Of a DNA stretch of 64,000 nucleotides, positions 31,501 to 43,065 are shown piece by piece. The notes beneath the pieces were generated by a model. That model had not been told where the DNA came from, did not search any database, and saw only the letters and a program-made list of their open reading frames with translations. Location: positions 81,574,955 to 81,638,954 of the forward strand of contig NC_090751.1 of assembly GCF_036898095.1 (NCBI RefSeq). The letters are read 5' to 3'. The position numbers and the translations under genes are program-made. Source of the DNA: Palaemon carinicauda (Eukaryota; Arthropoda; Malacostraca; Decapoda; Palaemonidae). Every line of letters starts with the position of its first letter. The first letter of the stretch is position 1.

Positions 31501-32975
31501 GAGGCCTGCACATGAACCTTAACCCTCTACCTTTCTAGCATCTCTTCCCGACTCTCCAGTTCCTCTTCTAGCCTCTTCCACTTTCTCCTCTCAATAAGCC
31601 TGTCTCTTCACCACTTGAAATGCCCCTTTCAATGTGCAAGCCAACCACAGGAATAAAAATGGTTATATGTACAGTATTACTTATTGTCTATTACAGTAGG
31701 TATAATACTGAATAGGTACAGGTACTTGTATGTTTAGGGTACTATTTATGAATGGTAGAGGATTGTTTTCTCTCTTTTCTAAAGTATAAATATACAGTCT
31801 GTTATATATATAAATCAAACTTCCAATGAATCCTAGGAACGGATCTCCTTCATAGCCCACGGACCTCTTGTAGAATTTTTCTAAGTTTGTTTTCTAGCCA
31901 TTTTTAATAATCATTGTGAAATGGATTGACCATCGTAAATTAGTGTGAAACAGCATTGTGTGATCTTACTCTTGCATTTAATATTCAAGGATAAGGGTAA
32001 AGTCAGAACTGAGGTAAGTTGAATTGATGTACAGGAGAGTATTACTGGAAAAGAAGAATCTGGTGCTTCAAGAACACAATTCAGCCAAACCTTTGAGAAT
32101 GAGATTAGGGTATTTGGAAGTCTAAGGACGACACAAAAGAAACAACAAAACCTAGTGGCATCATCTTAACTCCACCAAACACATAGTATAATGGGTAACT
32201 TCATTAAAAATAATTATCTTAATAAATATTGGTATATTTTATGTAAAACTGTCAGCATATGGTACTTACGACTATTAGTCATGTTTGATAAGTCCTCTTT
32301 ATCCACACCCTTTTGGCATTTAATCTTCATGTTACTTGAACATCTGGAACAGGAAATATAACATAGAATATTACAATACCACCAGAAATGAAAAGTGAAT
32401 ACTGCTTATTTACTAATATCTCTCTTATCTCAACTTATAAAAATAGAAGTAAACCATAACTATAGTTAATTTGAAGAAATGGAACTTATGGATAGAGAAA
32501 TAGACAGATTACTGAAATACAAAGTGCTCTTATATCTCTAAGAGTGATTGGGTGTAGTTACTTAGAATATTCTAAGGCCGATTTATGCTCAAGGAGTACC
32601 AAAGTGGCCAGGTTACAGATGAGAGATGTGGACCCACAGGCAGTTGTGGGGAAGGGAAGGAAAAGGCTAGAAGCATTTACTTTACCACAATAATTCATAT
32701 AATTCATGCTTCTTTCATGCCTAAAAAAAAACAAATGTATAAAAATAACTGGCATATTAAATGAATAGCATGTTAAATAACTAGCATACTAAATAATGCA
32801 AACTCTTGCACATCAATATGAATTTATGACAACAATAAACAATAAAACACAAGCAGCAACTCCATTCTCCTCTTTTCAATCTACCAAATGCACAGGGATG
32901 CCAAACCCTTCTCCCTGGCTACCCCATAAAGCCAGGGGCCAGTTTCTATCAACCACTAGCTTTAACTTCATTCAA
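31501..32975. other. AT-rich DNA, nothing recognised
   Basis: Between the transposase remnant and element C. Only short ORFs without motifs; part may be the 3' end of the pogo/Tigger-like element. No RNA gene, long repeat or host exon could be supported. Confidence 0.5.
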
Positions 32976-33180
32976 AAATGACAAACTTATAACAGAGTTT
33001 GTATTTTTCCTAACATACAAACCCGAATTCTTTACTATAGGAGATATTCTAGAGCGAGCTGGAAAATACGGCAGAAAACTTCAACAAGGTCGTTAACGAC
33101 CGGGCCGGTAGTTATCCCCCTGTTGGGGGTGGGGGACTGCCGGCCGGTAGCTACTGAGTACCTTCAATCGGATTCTAGCT
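32976..33180. repeat. DIRS C left inverted terminal repeat
   Basis: Complementary to 39440-39610: shared blocks include GAATTCTTTACTATAGGAGA, the palindrome-rich CGGGCCGGTAGTTAT, GGGGGTGGGGGACTGCCGGC and GGTAGCTACTGAGTACCTTC. The outer end ATGACAAACTTATAACAGAG is reproduced in the ICR. Confidence 0.9.
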
Positions 33181-33214
33181 AGGACTATATTAGGGGGCGG
33201 TGACGGAGGGAAGA

Positions 33215-33325
33215 TTTGAGTAAAGAATTCGCGTTTGTATGTTAGGAAAAATACAAACTCTGTTATAAGTTTGTCATTTGTTCCTACACTAAATACAAAC
33301 CCTCATTCTTTACTATAGGAGACTT
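33215..33325. repeat. DIRS C internal complementary region
   Basis: Complement of the left end (GTTTGTATGTTAGGAAAAAT ... AAGTTTGTCAT) joined to the complement of the right end (TTGTTCCTACACTAAATACA then AACC), followed by CTTTACTATAGGAGA. It marks the circle junction. Confidence 0.9.
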
Positions 33326-33689
33326 AGTCTTGAGGTCAGGGTGGACGAAGGGGTTCTCTATACCTAGAGAAGATAGTCCTCAGACTAGACTCTATTAATG
33401 AACAATCTCCCACTAACTTTCTTTGTAGATCCCCAAATCCAGCATGACTGAAGGTTTGTAAATACGTAGAAACCAAAGTTTCAGCATGAAGAGGGTCGGG
33501 AGCAATACCAGGACCCTTTCATACAAAGGGTTTCCCTGACCTTGAAAATGGGAACCCTCGTGACTACGAGTATAACTTATACCCTGTGATAGGAATCAGA
33601 TGAGTATCATACCCTATTTCCATTGATGAGTCCAGCCGAAACTGTTCACAGACTAGGCTACCCAGATGGGAGGAAGAAAAAAGAGCAGA

Positions 33690-35060
33690 TCATAGATGGA
33701 TGTTCTTCTGAAACCTAGTGTAACTCAGAATCCTCGATCAATGGCTACTGTCCCCTGAAAGGGCGTAAAGGTAGTTACAGCACCTGCTGACCTGCCACAA
33801 TAGGTCCTATAGAAAAGGAGTTTAGAGACATATGTGTCACATCTGATAAATAGTTGGTGGTGAATGTAGATTGGCGCTTCCAGACTCCTGCTCTTAAGAC
33901 TTAGGAGACTGAGAAATTCTTCTTAAATGCCAGCGAGGCAGCTACTCCCCTAACTTGATGGGCTTTGGGTTGAGCTGCCTCAGGGTCTCCGTGAATGGCT
34001 CTCGCAATAACTTTCTTGAGCCAGAAAGAGATGGTGTTGCGAGAGATTCTCCTCTTAACCTTGTTGGTACTGAGGAAGAGATGACGGAGGCGTGGTCTGA
34101 AAGGTCTGGTGCGCTTCAGGTATTTCCTTAGCGCCCTGACCGGGCACAGTAGCGATTGGTCAGTATCCTGAGTTGCCCTATTGAGGCTGGAAAATTGAAA
34201 TTCTCTAAACCTCTCATTGGCAGATGAAGAATTCTGGGTTTTGGCCACAAAACTTGGCACGAAGTTGAGAGAGCCTTCCCCCCATCATATAGTATGGGTG
34301 ACTTCGTAGGATAGACTGTGAAGCTCACTAACCCTTTTTGCCGAGGCCAGAGCTACTAGGAAGACGGTCTTAAGGGTGAGGAAGAAATCAGATGCCTTAT
34401 TTAAGGGCTCATATGGAGGCCCCTTTAAGGACACGTCCCAATGTGGTGGTCTAATCTCCACTGGGGGGCAAGATCTCTCAAAACCTCAAATCAACGAGGT
34501 GATATCTTCTGAGGTGGAAAGGTCAACTCCTCTCAGTCTGCAGATGAGGCATAAGGCTCAACGATAGCCCTTAATTCCCGAGACTGAAAGGAGTTTCTCC
34601 TCCCTGAGGTAAACTAGAAAGTCTGCCACTAAAGGAATAGAGGGATCAAGTGGGGACACACCTCGCCTTCTACACCAAGCTGCAAACACACTCCATTTTG
34701 CTTGGTAGAGGTTTGTGGAAGATTGGCGCAGGTGCCTGGACATGTGTTCAGCCACCTTTCCTGAAAAGCCTCTGCTTCTGAGGAGAGACTGGACAGCCTC
34801 CAGGCATGAAGTTTCAGGAAGTGGATTCTCCCGTGGGGGATACCACTGTGTGGCTGCGTCAACAGACGGGGTTCTGGAGGCAGGAACCTCGGCACTTGAA
34901 CCAGCAGGGAAAGGAGATCTTCGTACCACTCTCTGCTTGGCCAAGCCGGAGCTATTAGAGTTAGCTTGCAGTCCTGAGAGATCCTGATTTTGTTGATCAC
35001 CTTTCTGAGCAGGCAAAAGGGAGGGAAGGCATAAGCGTCCAAGTTGTCCCAGGAGTGTTG
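33690..35060 (-). pseudogene. DIRS C tyrosine recombinase, broken
   Basis: The N-terminal core-binding domain is in 35208-34558 (SLLRSRGFSGKVAEHMSRHL, YQAKWSVFAAWCRRRGVSPL, ending at a stop after IKGYR). The catalytic domain is in frames upstream of and within 34260-33901: ALASAKRVSELHSLS (catalytic Arg), VRALRKYLKRTRPF, HQVRGVAASLAFKKN (HxxR), then, after a frame break near 33900, AGVWKR and TTNYLSDV with the Trp and nucleophile Tyr. Stops at about 34557, near 34490 and near 33900 interrupt it. The motif set is otherwise complete. Confidence 0.82.
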
Positions 35061-35490
35061 GAGGGCGTCCTGGATCGCTGCCTGATGGTCCAGAACTGGG
35101 GACCCGTAGCGGGGAAGCTTCGCATTCAGAGAGGTGGCGAAGAGATCTATTGTGGGTAAACCCCACAAAGCTATTACTGTCTTCGCTACTCGAGGATCCA
35201 AAGACCATTCTCCACTCAGCACTTGGTGATGCCAGCTCAGCTAATCTGCCACGATGTTTCTCCGGCCCGGAATAAACCTAGCTGAAAGAGAAATGTTGTG
35301 GCTTTCTGCCCACTGGCAGATCTGGACTGCTAACAGACAGAGGTCTCTTGCCAGAGTACCCCCTTGTTTGTTGATGAACGAGACGGCTGTGGAGTTGTCG
35401 CTCATCAGAACCACCTCTCGTTCGTGTACATCTTCTATAAAGAATTTTAGGCCTTTCCAGGCAGCTAATAATTCTAGGTGGTTCATATGG
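34629..35490 (-). pseudogene. DIRS C RNase H C-terminal part and DLFA domain
   Basis: RNase H at 35486-35241: LELLAAWKGLKFF (Glu), VVLMSDNSTAVSFINKQGGT (Asp), and FIPGRRNIVAD. After a stop near 35240 (the family reads ADxLSR) the frame 35222-34629 runs LPTIDLFATSLNAKLPRYGS, WDNLDAYAFPPFCLLRKVIN, and LTLIAPAWPSREWYEDL. This conserved block lies between RNase H and YR in all DIRS elements here. DIRS-group elements are described as carrying a Dam-like methyltransferase domain in this place; I suggest this is it, without proof. The last part of the frame overlaps the YR frame. Confidence 0.75.
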
Positions 35491-35499
35491 GGAGACTTC

Positions 35500-36664
35500 T
35501 CTATCGGAGACCAAACTCCTGATGCTAATTTGGGGCCTAGGTGGGAACCCCATCCCCGTAGCGACGCGTCCGAAAAGTTTTAACTTCGGACTCGGGTTTT
35601 GGAAGGGAATGCCCTTTTGGGTGTTCTCTCTGGTCGACCACCAATGAAGATCTTGTAGCACCAGACTTGGGACCTCCACTGCCAAGAATGGGGAATCTGA
35701 CTTTTGAGACCAATGGGTCTTCAGATGCTATTGGAGACTTCTGATTCTCGACCTCCCGCCTGGAACTAGTTTCTCCAGAGAGGCAAGATGGCCCAAAAGA
35801 CACTGCCACGACTTGGCTGAAGGAGGTAGTGGAGACAAGAGATGGGTGATGGACTGATCCAGTCTCCGAAGCCTGTCTTCCGACAGAAACACACTTCCTG
35901 CCTGGGTGTTGATGGACATACCCAGATAGTTCAAGACTTGGGTCGGAGTTAAGCAAGACTTCTCTGCGTTTACAAGGAGATCTGCAAAGACTCAGAAGTT
36001 TTCTCAGATGATCCAGAGCTAGCTCCTTGGACGAGGCCAGGAGTAGCCCATCGTCCAGATATGTTAGCAGACGAATTCCATGTTTGTGCACCCACGAAGA
36101 TATGAGTTCGAAGATCTTCGTAAAGACATGTGGGGCGGTCGAGAGGCCGAAGCACAGGACTTTGAACTCAAAGATTCGACCCTGGGCCAGGAAGTGTAGG
36201 AATTTCCGAGATGTGAGATGGATTGGCATTTGGAAATAAGCATCTCTCAAGTCTATAGATGCCATGAAGTCTCCTGGGTGTACTGCTTGGGTGACGGAAG
36301 CAGCTGTGTCCATTTTGAATGGAGTCTGCTTCATGAACTGGTTCAGAGTCGAAAGATCTATTACTGGTCTCCAACCTCCCGAGGCTTTCTCTACCAGAAA
36401 GAGGCGACTGAAAAACCCCGAGGAAGAGTCGGAGACCTCTTGAATGGCGTTTTTTAGAAGCATGCTCTGTATCTCCCAAGCTAGGGCTTGCTGTTTCCAG
36501 GGATCCCGAGGGACCTGGGAGGACGAAATGGGAGGAGGAATTAGAGGAGGAGGAGAGTCTATAAAGGGAATGCGGTATCCCCAACGAAGCACCTTTATGG
36601 TCCATTGCATGGCCCCCATAGCTTTCCAACTCCTCAAACTACCCTGCAGGCACCCCCTACGCAT
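35500..36664 (-). pseudogene. DIRS C reverse transcriptase, nearly complete, frameshifted
   Basis: The frame 36664-35537 gives RT residues FFSRLFLVEKASGGWRPVID, MASIDLRDAYFQMPIHL, VLCFGLSTAPHVFTKI, and LLTYLDDGLLLASS, so the catalytic YLDD is intact. It then shifts near 35985: the thumb continues in the frame 35934-35728 (NYLGMSINTQAG, WQCLLGHLASLEKLVPGGR). Another shift leads into RNase H (FSDASLRGWGSH-like segment around 35560, then 35486). Located directly after gag. Confidence 0.82.
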
Positions 36665-36685
36665 TGCGAGGGGGGAGTCGAGACC

Positions 36686-39348
36686 CTATTTGTGTCTAGG
36701 GTTCCTCCCTCTGCCTTTAGCCTTAGGAGGAGCCGACATTCCTCTGCCCATAGGTTTGGGTGTAAAAGAGGGGCGGCTGGGGTTCTTGGCTGATGCGGTT
36801 GTTGCCTTGGGTTGTGGAGTTGGCTGCTGTTGCATTGGACGAAAGGAAGCAGCCTTTTGCATTGCAGTGTCCTGCGTCTCCTTCCTCCAAGTCTCTAAGG
36901 TGGAGGAGACTGCTTGTCTAGAGAGGAGGAGAGATTGTAGGAGATCAAAGTTCCTCAAATCAGATTTCTCAAATTTTCCGATGCTCCTATGCAGTCTGGA
37001 GACTAACGATTCCCTCCTTTTGAGAATCCAGTTGCCCCACATCGTTGCAACCGTAGCAGTTAGAAATTCCATTGTCTTGACCCCAGCAGCCAGGGCTTCC
37101 TGCAGACTGCATGGAATTTTGGTTTGAAAGGTCCTCGTGACTTGCAAAGTAGCCCACTGTGCCAGACCATGTGTCAAACCAGGATAGTGCCTCTAGAAGA
37201 GACATTGACGCTGCTTCCATTGTCGATGCTTCTGCTGCGGTAAAGGAGACTGGAAGGGAAGAAAGTCTCTCTACCGAGCAGCCAGGTGTAAGCCTTGCTG
37301 TGAGGGGATCAAGTGTCAGAGGCGAAGGGTTGGCGTCTCTGACCTTGTAAAAGCGCCTTTGCCTCGAAAAAGGAAACTGCAGCATTTTATGGGATCCTTG
37401 AGACTTCAAGGAATTTGTTTCCCCCAAGACCGCCTGCGAGACCTTCCTCAGATGGCCAGCAGTGTGAATAGACCAGGGAAGTTTGATTCTGGTCTTAGGG
37501 TTAGGTGGAGGACGACATAGTCTGTCTAAAGCTGAAGCGTCGGTATGACGAGGCGACAGGTGTAAATCTCCGAGACCTGAGATATTAAACATCGTTCTTA
37601 GAGCCCTCAGATCGGCGGACTCTAAGTCTTTTAATAGTAGTTCCTCCGAGGAATCCTCAGGTCGCGCTAATTCCTCGTGAGGGAGGGCGGTAGAAGCCCG
37701 AATGTCTGAAGTTAACGGCGAGGTAACATACTCCCTTGCCGACAATCCAGAGGAAGGCTGAGCGCTGGTTGATGGCACCGCGCGCGCAAGATCCTGCCTG
37801 GAAGTTGAAGGTTTAGGCAAAGGTAACCGAATTAACGGTACTGTCTCAATAAGAGAATGCGTTGATCGGCGTCCTGGCTTTTCACCTCTGTTCTCAGCCA
37901 AAGAGGAGAAGGGCTGAACCCCTGCGTCTTCTTCTGAAGTTCTTGCGAAGCCCATATTTCGTAATTCATTACAAAGTACGGGAATGGGTGCTGTTCTGTC
38001 TGAAACGCGAGGGCGCGGAGAATGACCTCGCGCGGATATGTCCGGAGACTTGCGCGCTCGGAAGTTTGACATACAGGAGCGCTCTCTCTCTGATAATACT
38101 AAGCGACGGCAGGAAGAAGTGTTCTCTCTCGCCTTCCCAGCGCGAGCTGAGCTCCTCGCGAAGAAATGTGAAGGAGAGGAATCGCGCTCAGAGTGTTCTC
38201 TTCCCTTGGTTGCGCTCTGGGGACGATCAGATTTAACCTCGCCCCAACGGGAGCGCTTATTGCGATTGAGAGAACTCTTTCGTGAAGAAGAGCGAGAACG
38301 TCTCGTAGAGCTCTTCTTATAGCGCCTAGATGATTCCCCGCGAGAGGAAGACGATCGCGAAGCCGAACGATATCGCGAGGAAGTATTCCTCTTATGTTTG
38401 TGACGAGAGCGCTTATCGTGTATCGGCGAGACAATTCGTGAAGAGATAGAAAGCGAGGAAGAACGATAACGATGACGCTTCTTCCTAGGTCGCCTCTCTC
38501 TCCGACGAGAACGTCTTGGCGAAGGAGAGCGAGCTCTCCTTTTCCTCTTCTCTCTCTTTCTCCTATTCTCTAAGGAGGACGAATACGACGAGGAGGAGGA
38601 GGAGAAAGAAGAGGAGGAATCACGATGATCACGCTTGCGACGTTATTTCGTCGTAATGCAAGCAAGGAGTGACGTAGGCTCCGCAGGAGCTGACGTTATT
38701 ACCTCTGCTGACACTTCAGCGGCCGCCGATTGAGCTGACGGGATATTTGCGAGGTCCGGAACTCCCGAGGGTTCCAAAGCAGAAGGGACCTGAGGTAAAA
38801 CTGTGCCTGCGAGGAACTGGTTCCACACCTCCACCAAAGGAGAACCAGGAAGTCCAAGGGCAGGCCATACCGCTCGCACGTTATCTGGAATAGAAGCAGT
38901 AATAGAATTATTTCCGATGATGGACGAAACTATCCCACTGGGGGGGGGGGGGTTCAGCTTGATTCGCCTGCCCCGGGGGAATGGGTGTTAAGTCAATGGT
39001 GCCGCTCTTCCTTGACTTCCCCCCGGAGGAAGGAGGCAAGGTAGAGTCTGAAGGAAGAGATCGAGGGGCAGAAGAAGAGGCCCGAGACTCCTTACCTTTC
39101 GACGGTGAACCTGGAGGTAACGAATCCTTCTTGGATTTCTTCTTCTTCCTCTTCATGAACTTATCCCACTGCGTGGGCAAACATTCCTTACATACTTGGC
39201 AGGGGGAGCCTTCAGTACACGTATGACCTCTGCATGAAGGGGATAGGGAATGAGGATCCACCTCCGGTGGTGACATAAATGTGCCACAAGATTTTGGAAG
39301 AATCCCGGGACACTTTCTCAAATTAGAGGACATCACATCTAATCAAAG
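36686..39348 (-). pseudogene. DIRS C Gag with Cys-rich N-terminus and Arg/Ser-rich domain
   Basis: Starts at about 39336 with a Cys-rich module (LRKCPGILPKSCGTF, EVDPHSLSPSCRGHTC, PCQVCKECLPTQW) and KRKKKKSKK. The frame is lost at a G13 homopolymer (38940-38952) and resumes as GIVSSIIGNNS to a TAA near 38645. In the same frame downstream there is a long Arg/Ser domain (38640-38080) rich in RSRS/SPSPRRSRR words, then the open frame 38072-36987 with a Gag core (LPWSIHTAGHLRKVSQA, SMSLLEALSWFDTWSG). After a shift near 37130 the frame 37177-36686 reads VKTMEFLTATVATMWGNWIL and a basic Gly/Pro tail. Predicted RNA-binding structural protein; inactive as it stands. Confidence 0.8.
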
Positions 39349-39439
39349 AGAAAAAAGAAAAAAATAATGAAAAAAACACACTTAAAAGAAAGGCTAGTCT
39401 GCCAGTCAAACAAAAGCGGGAGCAGCGGTGTTACCACTG

Positions 39440-39626
39440 CGACGGCTAGAATTTGATTGAAGGTACTCAGTAGCTACCGGCCGGCAGTCCCCCACCCCCA
39501 ACAGGGGTATAACTACCGGCCCGGTCGTTATCGACCTTGTTAAGCTTTTCTGCCATATTTTCCAGCTCGCGCTAGAATATCTCCTATAGTAAAGAATTCG
39601 GGTTTGTATTTAGTGTAGGAACAAAT
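39440..39626. repeat. DIRS C right inverted terminal repeat
   Basis: Complement of 32995-33180; ends GGGTTTGTATTTAGTGTAGG then AACAAAT at 39626, which is present in complement in the ICR at about 33278-33305. Confidence 0.9.
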
Positions 39627-39710
39627 ACTAAATGACTCCTGGATAACATCTACATTTATTATAACCAACTCTTATTAGAATTTGACAAATCCATAACTAT
39701 ATAAATTAAA

Positions 39711-40070
39711 AATGATAAATTTGGAAATAATTTTTATTTTTACTATTTATACAAACCTTGGGCTGTTTACAACGGATATTATTTCGGCGATAGATGAAAA
39801 CTAACCAAAAGACTTTTTAGCGAGGTATAAAAAACGTTAGAAAGCGGGGGTATACCTACGACCCTGCTCACACTCACACCAGTAACATGATGTCACTTTT
39901 TTATTACAGACAGGACTTAAGAGGGGAATAGCTGATAGAAGGACAGGTCTAAGTAAATAGCTCAAGGTTTATATAGTTAGGAAAAATTTAAATTATTTCC
40001 AAATTTGTCATTTGTTTTAGCACTATATACAAACCCTTTTGCTCTTTACAGTGGAGACACCATTAAAGTG
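39711..40070. repeat. DIRS E left terminal region and ICR
   Basis: The terminal segment begins AATGATAAATTTGGAAATAA and continues CTATTTATACAAACCTTGGG (39745-39765). The ICR around 39963-40060 carries AGGTTTATATAGTTAGGAAA then AATTATTTCCAAATTTGTCA fused to TTTGTTTTAGCACTATATAC then AAACCC. Same design as A, C and I. Confidence 0.8.
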
Positions 40071-40559
40071 GGTGGAGGTCCCTCAGCTAACTGGCTGGTG
40101 GTTGCTGCCTCAGGATGCGACTCTGTGCTTCACATGACCTTGATAAAACCATCCTATCACCTCGCTAACTCCCCAAGTGTGAAAGATAACGGACTGAGCA
40201 ATCTTGTGCGATAGTACATGAACTAAGCATTGTGACTTGGCCGGGTAAAAATAAACTTGAAGCTAAACTTCACACTTCACACTTAATCTAGACCTTGCCC
40301 GACCCCACCTCGCTTGGAGTTTGGGATCATAACAAATATATATACAGTACTGTGCACATATATCAGGTTACATAAGGGACTATGGTACCCACCTGCAGTC
40401 AAGAGGTCTGCTTGCAGAGTTCCTCAGATGCTAAAATCCCAAGAGAAGGGAGAATGAAGAACGAAGATGCCAGTCACTAGCACATTCATTCTAGTCTTAC
40501 TTCCAGGTAACATCTGTCCTCCAGAGACTGCTACTTGTCCTACAAGGAAACTGAGGTGT

Positions 40560-41800
40560 TTCCGACCATGTTTTTTATGCAGCCACCACCGGACCTATAG
40601 AAAAGGTGTTCAGATTCCTGTGGGTTATGTCTTGCAGGTAGTGGGGAATGCAGTTGGACGTTTCCACACACCAGCTTGTAACACCTGCATCACTGAATAG
40701 TTCTTTTTGAATGCCAGAGATTTGCTAATCCCCTTGGTGTCATGAGCTCTGGGTCTGCAGCCAAGAGGAGGGGAATCTGTCTCAAGGGCTCATTCAATCA
40801 CCTGCCTCATCAAGGCCAAGGATGTGTTCTTGGTGATCCTCTGGTTGACCCTGCTTGTACTGACAAACAGTTTATTCATGTGTAGGCAAGCTCTTGCGGT
40901 TCACTTAAGATACTTCCTCAGCACCCTCAAAAGGCATTGTGACAGTTGATCCGGATTTTCAGTTACAGAACGTACACTCTCAATTCAGAGGGCCTAAATC
41001 TAGGATTCACTACAGCTGGATTTTGAGTCTTTGCTACAAACTCAAAAACGAAGTTGAGTCACTTGCCTCAATTCTCTTAAAAGGGAAACGTTGTAGGACA
41101 GACCATGTAACTCGCTGACTCTCTTGGCAGATGACAGGGCTAACAGAAAGACCGTCTTCTGTGTCAAGTCTCGATCTGATGACTGACGAATAGGTTTATA
41201 GGGGGCTTCTTTCAGGGCTCGTAGTACATAAACTATGTTCCAAGGAAGAGGTCTGACTTCAGAATGAGGGCAAGTGCCCTCAAAACTTCATATGAGGAGA
41301 GAGAATTCGATCGAGGAGGAAATGTTAACTACACTCAATCTAAACGTGAGACTCATGGCTATGAGTGGTAGTCTTTCGCTGCCATGACTGAGAAGAGTTT
41401 TTCCTGAGGTACAAGAAAAACTCCCCTATCACAAGGATAGTGGCACAAAAGATAGACCACTTCACCTGGTAGAAGGTGAAGAACAACTCCCAGATGTATC
41501 CTGCCATTCTTCTGCAAAAAGCCTCTCGGTGAGAGGAGTTGCTGGACATCCTCCCGGAGTGAATACGTACCGATGCTACTGCCGTGGAAAATCTTCGCGT
41601 GTGGTTGTCTGAGTAGATCGGAAAGCGGAGTGAAGGATGGAAATCCCTGTTCTCTGTGGGGAAAGTGCCATCCTGGTTTGATGCCTTGGTGAAAGGCAGT
41701 AAGACAGGCAGTCGCAGTTACAGGTCCAGCAGCTAGTACAGCTCCTCCCACGAGCATAGTTCCTCCATCTAAGGTGACAATAGCTTCTACTCCTTAGACC
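40560..41800 (-). pseudogene. DIRS E tyrosine recombinase remnant
   Basis: Minus-strand fragments match the YR of A and C: the N-terminal part at 41757-41359 (KIFHGSSIGTYSL, LLSPRGFLQKNG), and near 40740-40700 a degraded HxxR box reading HDTKGISKSLAFKKN with the Arg replaced by Lys, followed by QVLQAGVWKR. Stops throughout. A DLFA remnant is not evident; it ends at the junction with the inverted gag piece at about 41800. Confidence 0.7.
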
Positions 41801-43065
41801 CAGCTGAAGAAGACGGTTGCCTCCACCTATTGACCCTAGGTGGAGGCCTGCCACCTTCAGGGCCCCAAACCCTCAGATGGTCGCCTCTCCCAACAGGAGG
41901 GTGCGTGGGGCTGGGGGATTTTCTACTAACATAATGCAAGACTTCCCACAGCTTCAATTAACTCCAGTTATGATGACCAAGCAGAAGAGGAGAATGAGAA
42001 AACCGACTACCCAGCTGGGTTATAATCTCTATCCCTGTATGAACTGGGGCTCTCTATTTCCAAGGGCGGTCTCACTTGTGGCAAGGTTCCGCCCATCTCC
42101 TATAGAGGTGGTTCCCCTGGAACTTAGACCTGTCTCCAGACCACCAGAAGAACCTGTTGCAGTACCTTCTACAAGAGACGGTCAGACATTTTCAGGACGA
42201 CAGGAACTTTCCAGACCTTCACTGCTGGAGGAATTCCTGTCACCTCTGAGAGAGTCTAGATACAAAGACGGTGCCAAAGAATGCCAGGCCGAGAGCGGCT
42301 CTCCAACAAGAAAAAGCTTGTGGGATCTCCCCAACAGCAGGGACGTCTTCAAGCGATGTTCCTTCAGTTGATGACCTCGACCCCCCGCCCCAGGCTCGTA
42401 TGAGTGAAAGCTCGGAGGTGGATGACGAACAGGACTTTGATGATGACTACCTCCCCAAGGCTGCCAGCCTCAGAAGTGGAGCAGGAGTTATTGTATACCT
42501 TCTGGCAGGTTCTAGCCTGCCTGAGGACCATCAATGGGTTCGCGGACCCGGACACCGGTCCCTTAGGAGGGCAAGAAAACTGTCCTTGACCTTGTTTACA
42601 GCCCCAACAACCTCCTAGGACCAGTACAGCTCTGCCCTGGTAGAAGGTGTTGACGGTGGCCAGGAAGAAGGCGTTCTCTCCAATCAGGCTCGCCCTTGAA
42701 ACTCCTCCCTCCACCATTTGTACAACAGAGAAGATATGAAATCATGGGTGAGCCTCATCTGGCTTAGCTCTGGACTCCGATGTCTCTCTCTTAAGGGGAG
42801 TCTCATTAAAGAGGCTTTCTGGGCTCTTAACCTCCTTTTTGCCGACCGAGATCCTAAACATGGAGAAGGTTGCAAAGTACCCCATGCAGGCTACTTTGTG
42901 TCTAGATTTGTGGCTGGGATCCGTGGGCCCCTTGTTAGAACTGGAGATTGGTCCAAAGATTCTACAAGGAAGTCTATGGAAACCTTCCTTTTATCAGGCA
43001 CCCAGACCATTGAGTTCCTCGCTCACCAGGTGGTTAACCTGTCGGCGGATAGAAAGACTCTGGCT
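41800..43065 (+). pseudogene. Gag fragment of a DIRS element in inverted orientation inside E
   Basis: Plus-strand frames give gag motifs: DPRWRPATFRAP near 41830, PSVDDLDPPPQARMSESSEV and DDDYLPKAAS (42361-42470), FWQVLACLRTINGFADPD (about 42505-42560), ETFLLSGTQTIEFLAHQVVN (42980-43040). They align with A gag segments SEQAF-stop-QVLACIRFING and ETFLLSGTRAIEFLSHQVVN. The piece breaks off at about 43050-43065, where minus-strand RT begins. It occupies the position expected for RNase H. Broken by frameshifts. Confidence 0.78.

Larger units (their letters stand above)
32976..39626 (-). mobile_element. DIRS retrotransposon C (minus strand), complete but mutated
   Basis: About 6.65 kb with ITRs (32995-33180 and 39440-39610), an ICR (33215-33325), and minus-strand gag, RT-RNase H-DLFA and YR in order. 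The outer junctions share the core AAAT (TTCAAA/AATGAC on the left and GGAACAAAT/ACT on the right). No target duplication is seen. Its ORFs carry a homopolymer slip, stops and frameshifts, but domains and catalytic motifs are largely conserved, so it decayed relatively recently. Confidence 0.9.

Noticed and set aside
34376..34987. Plus-strand open frames across element C
   Set aside because: Antisense shadows of YR and the DLFA domain.
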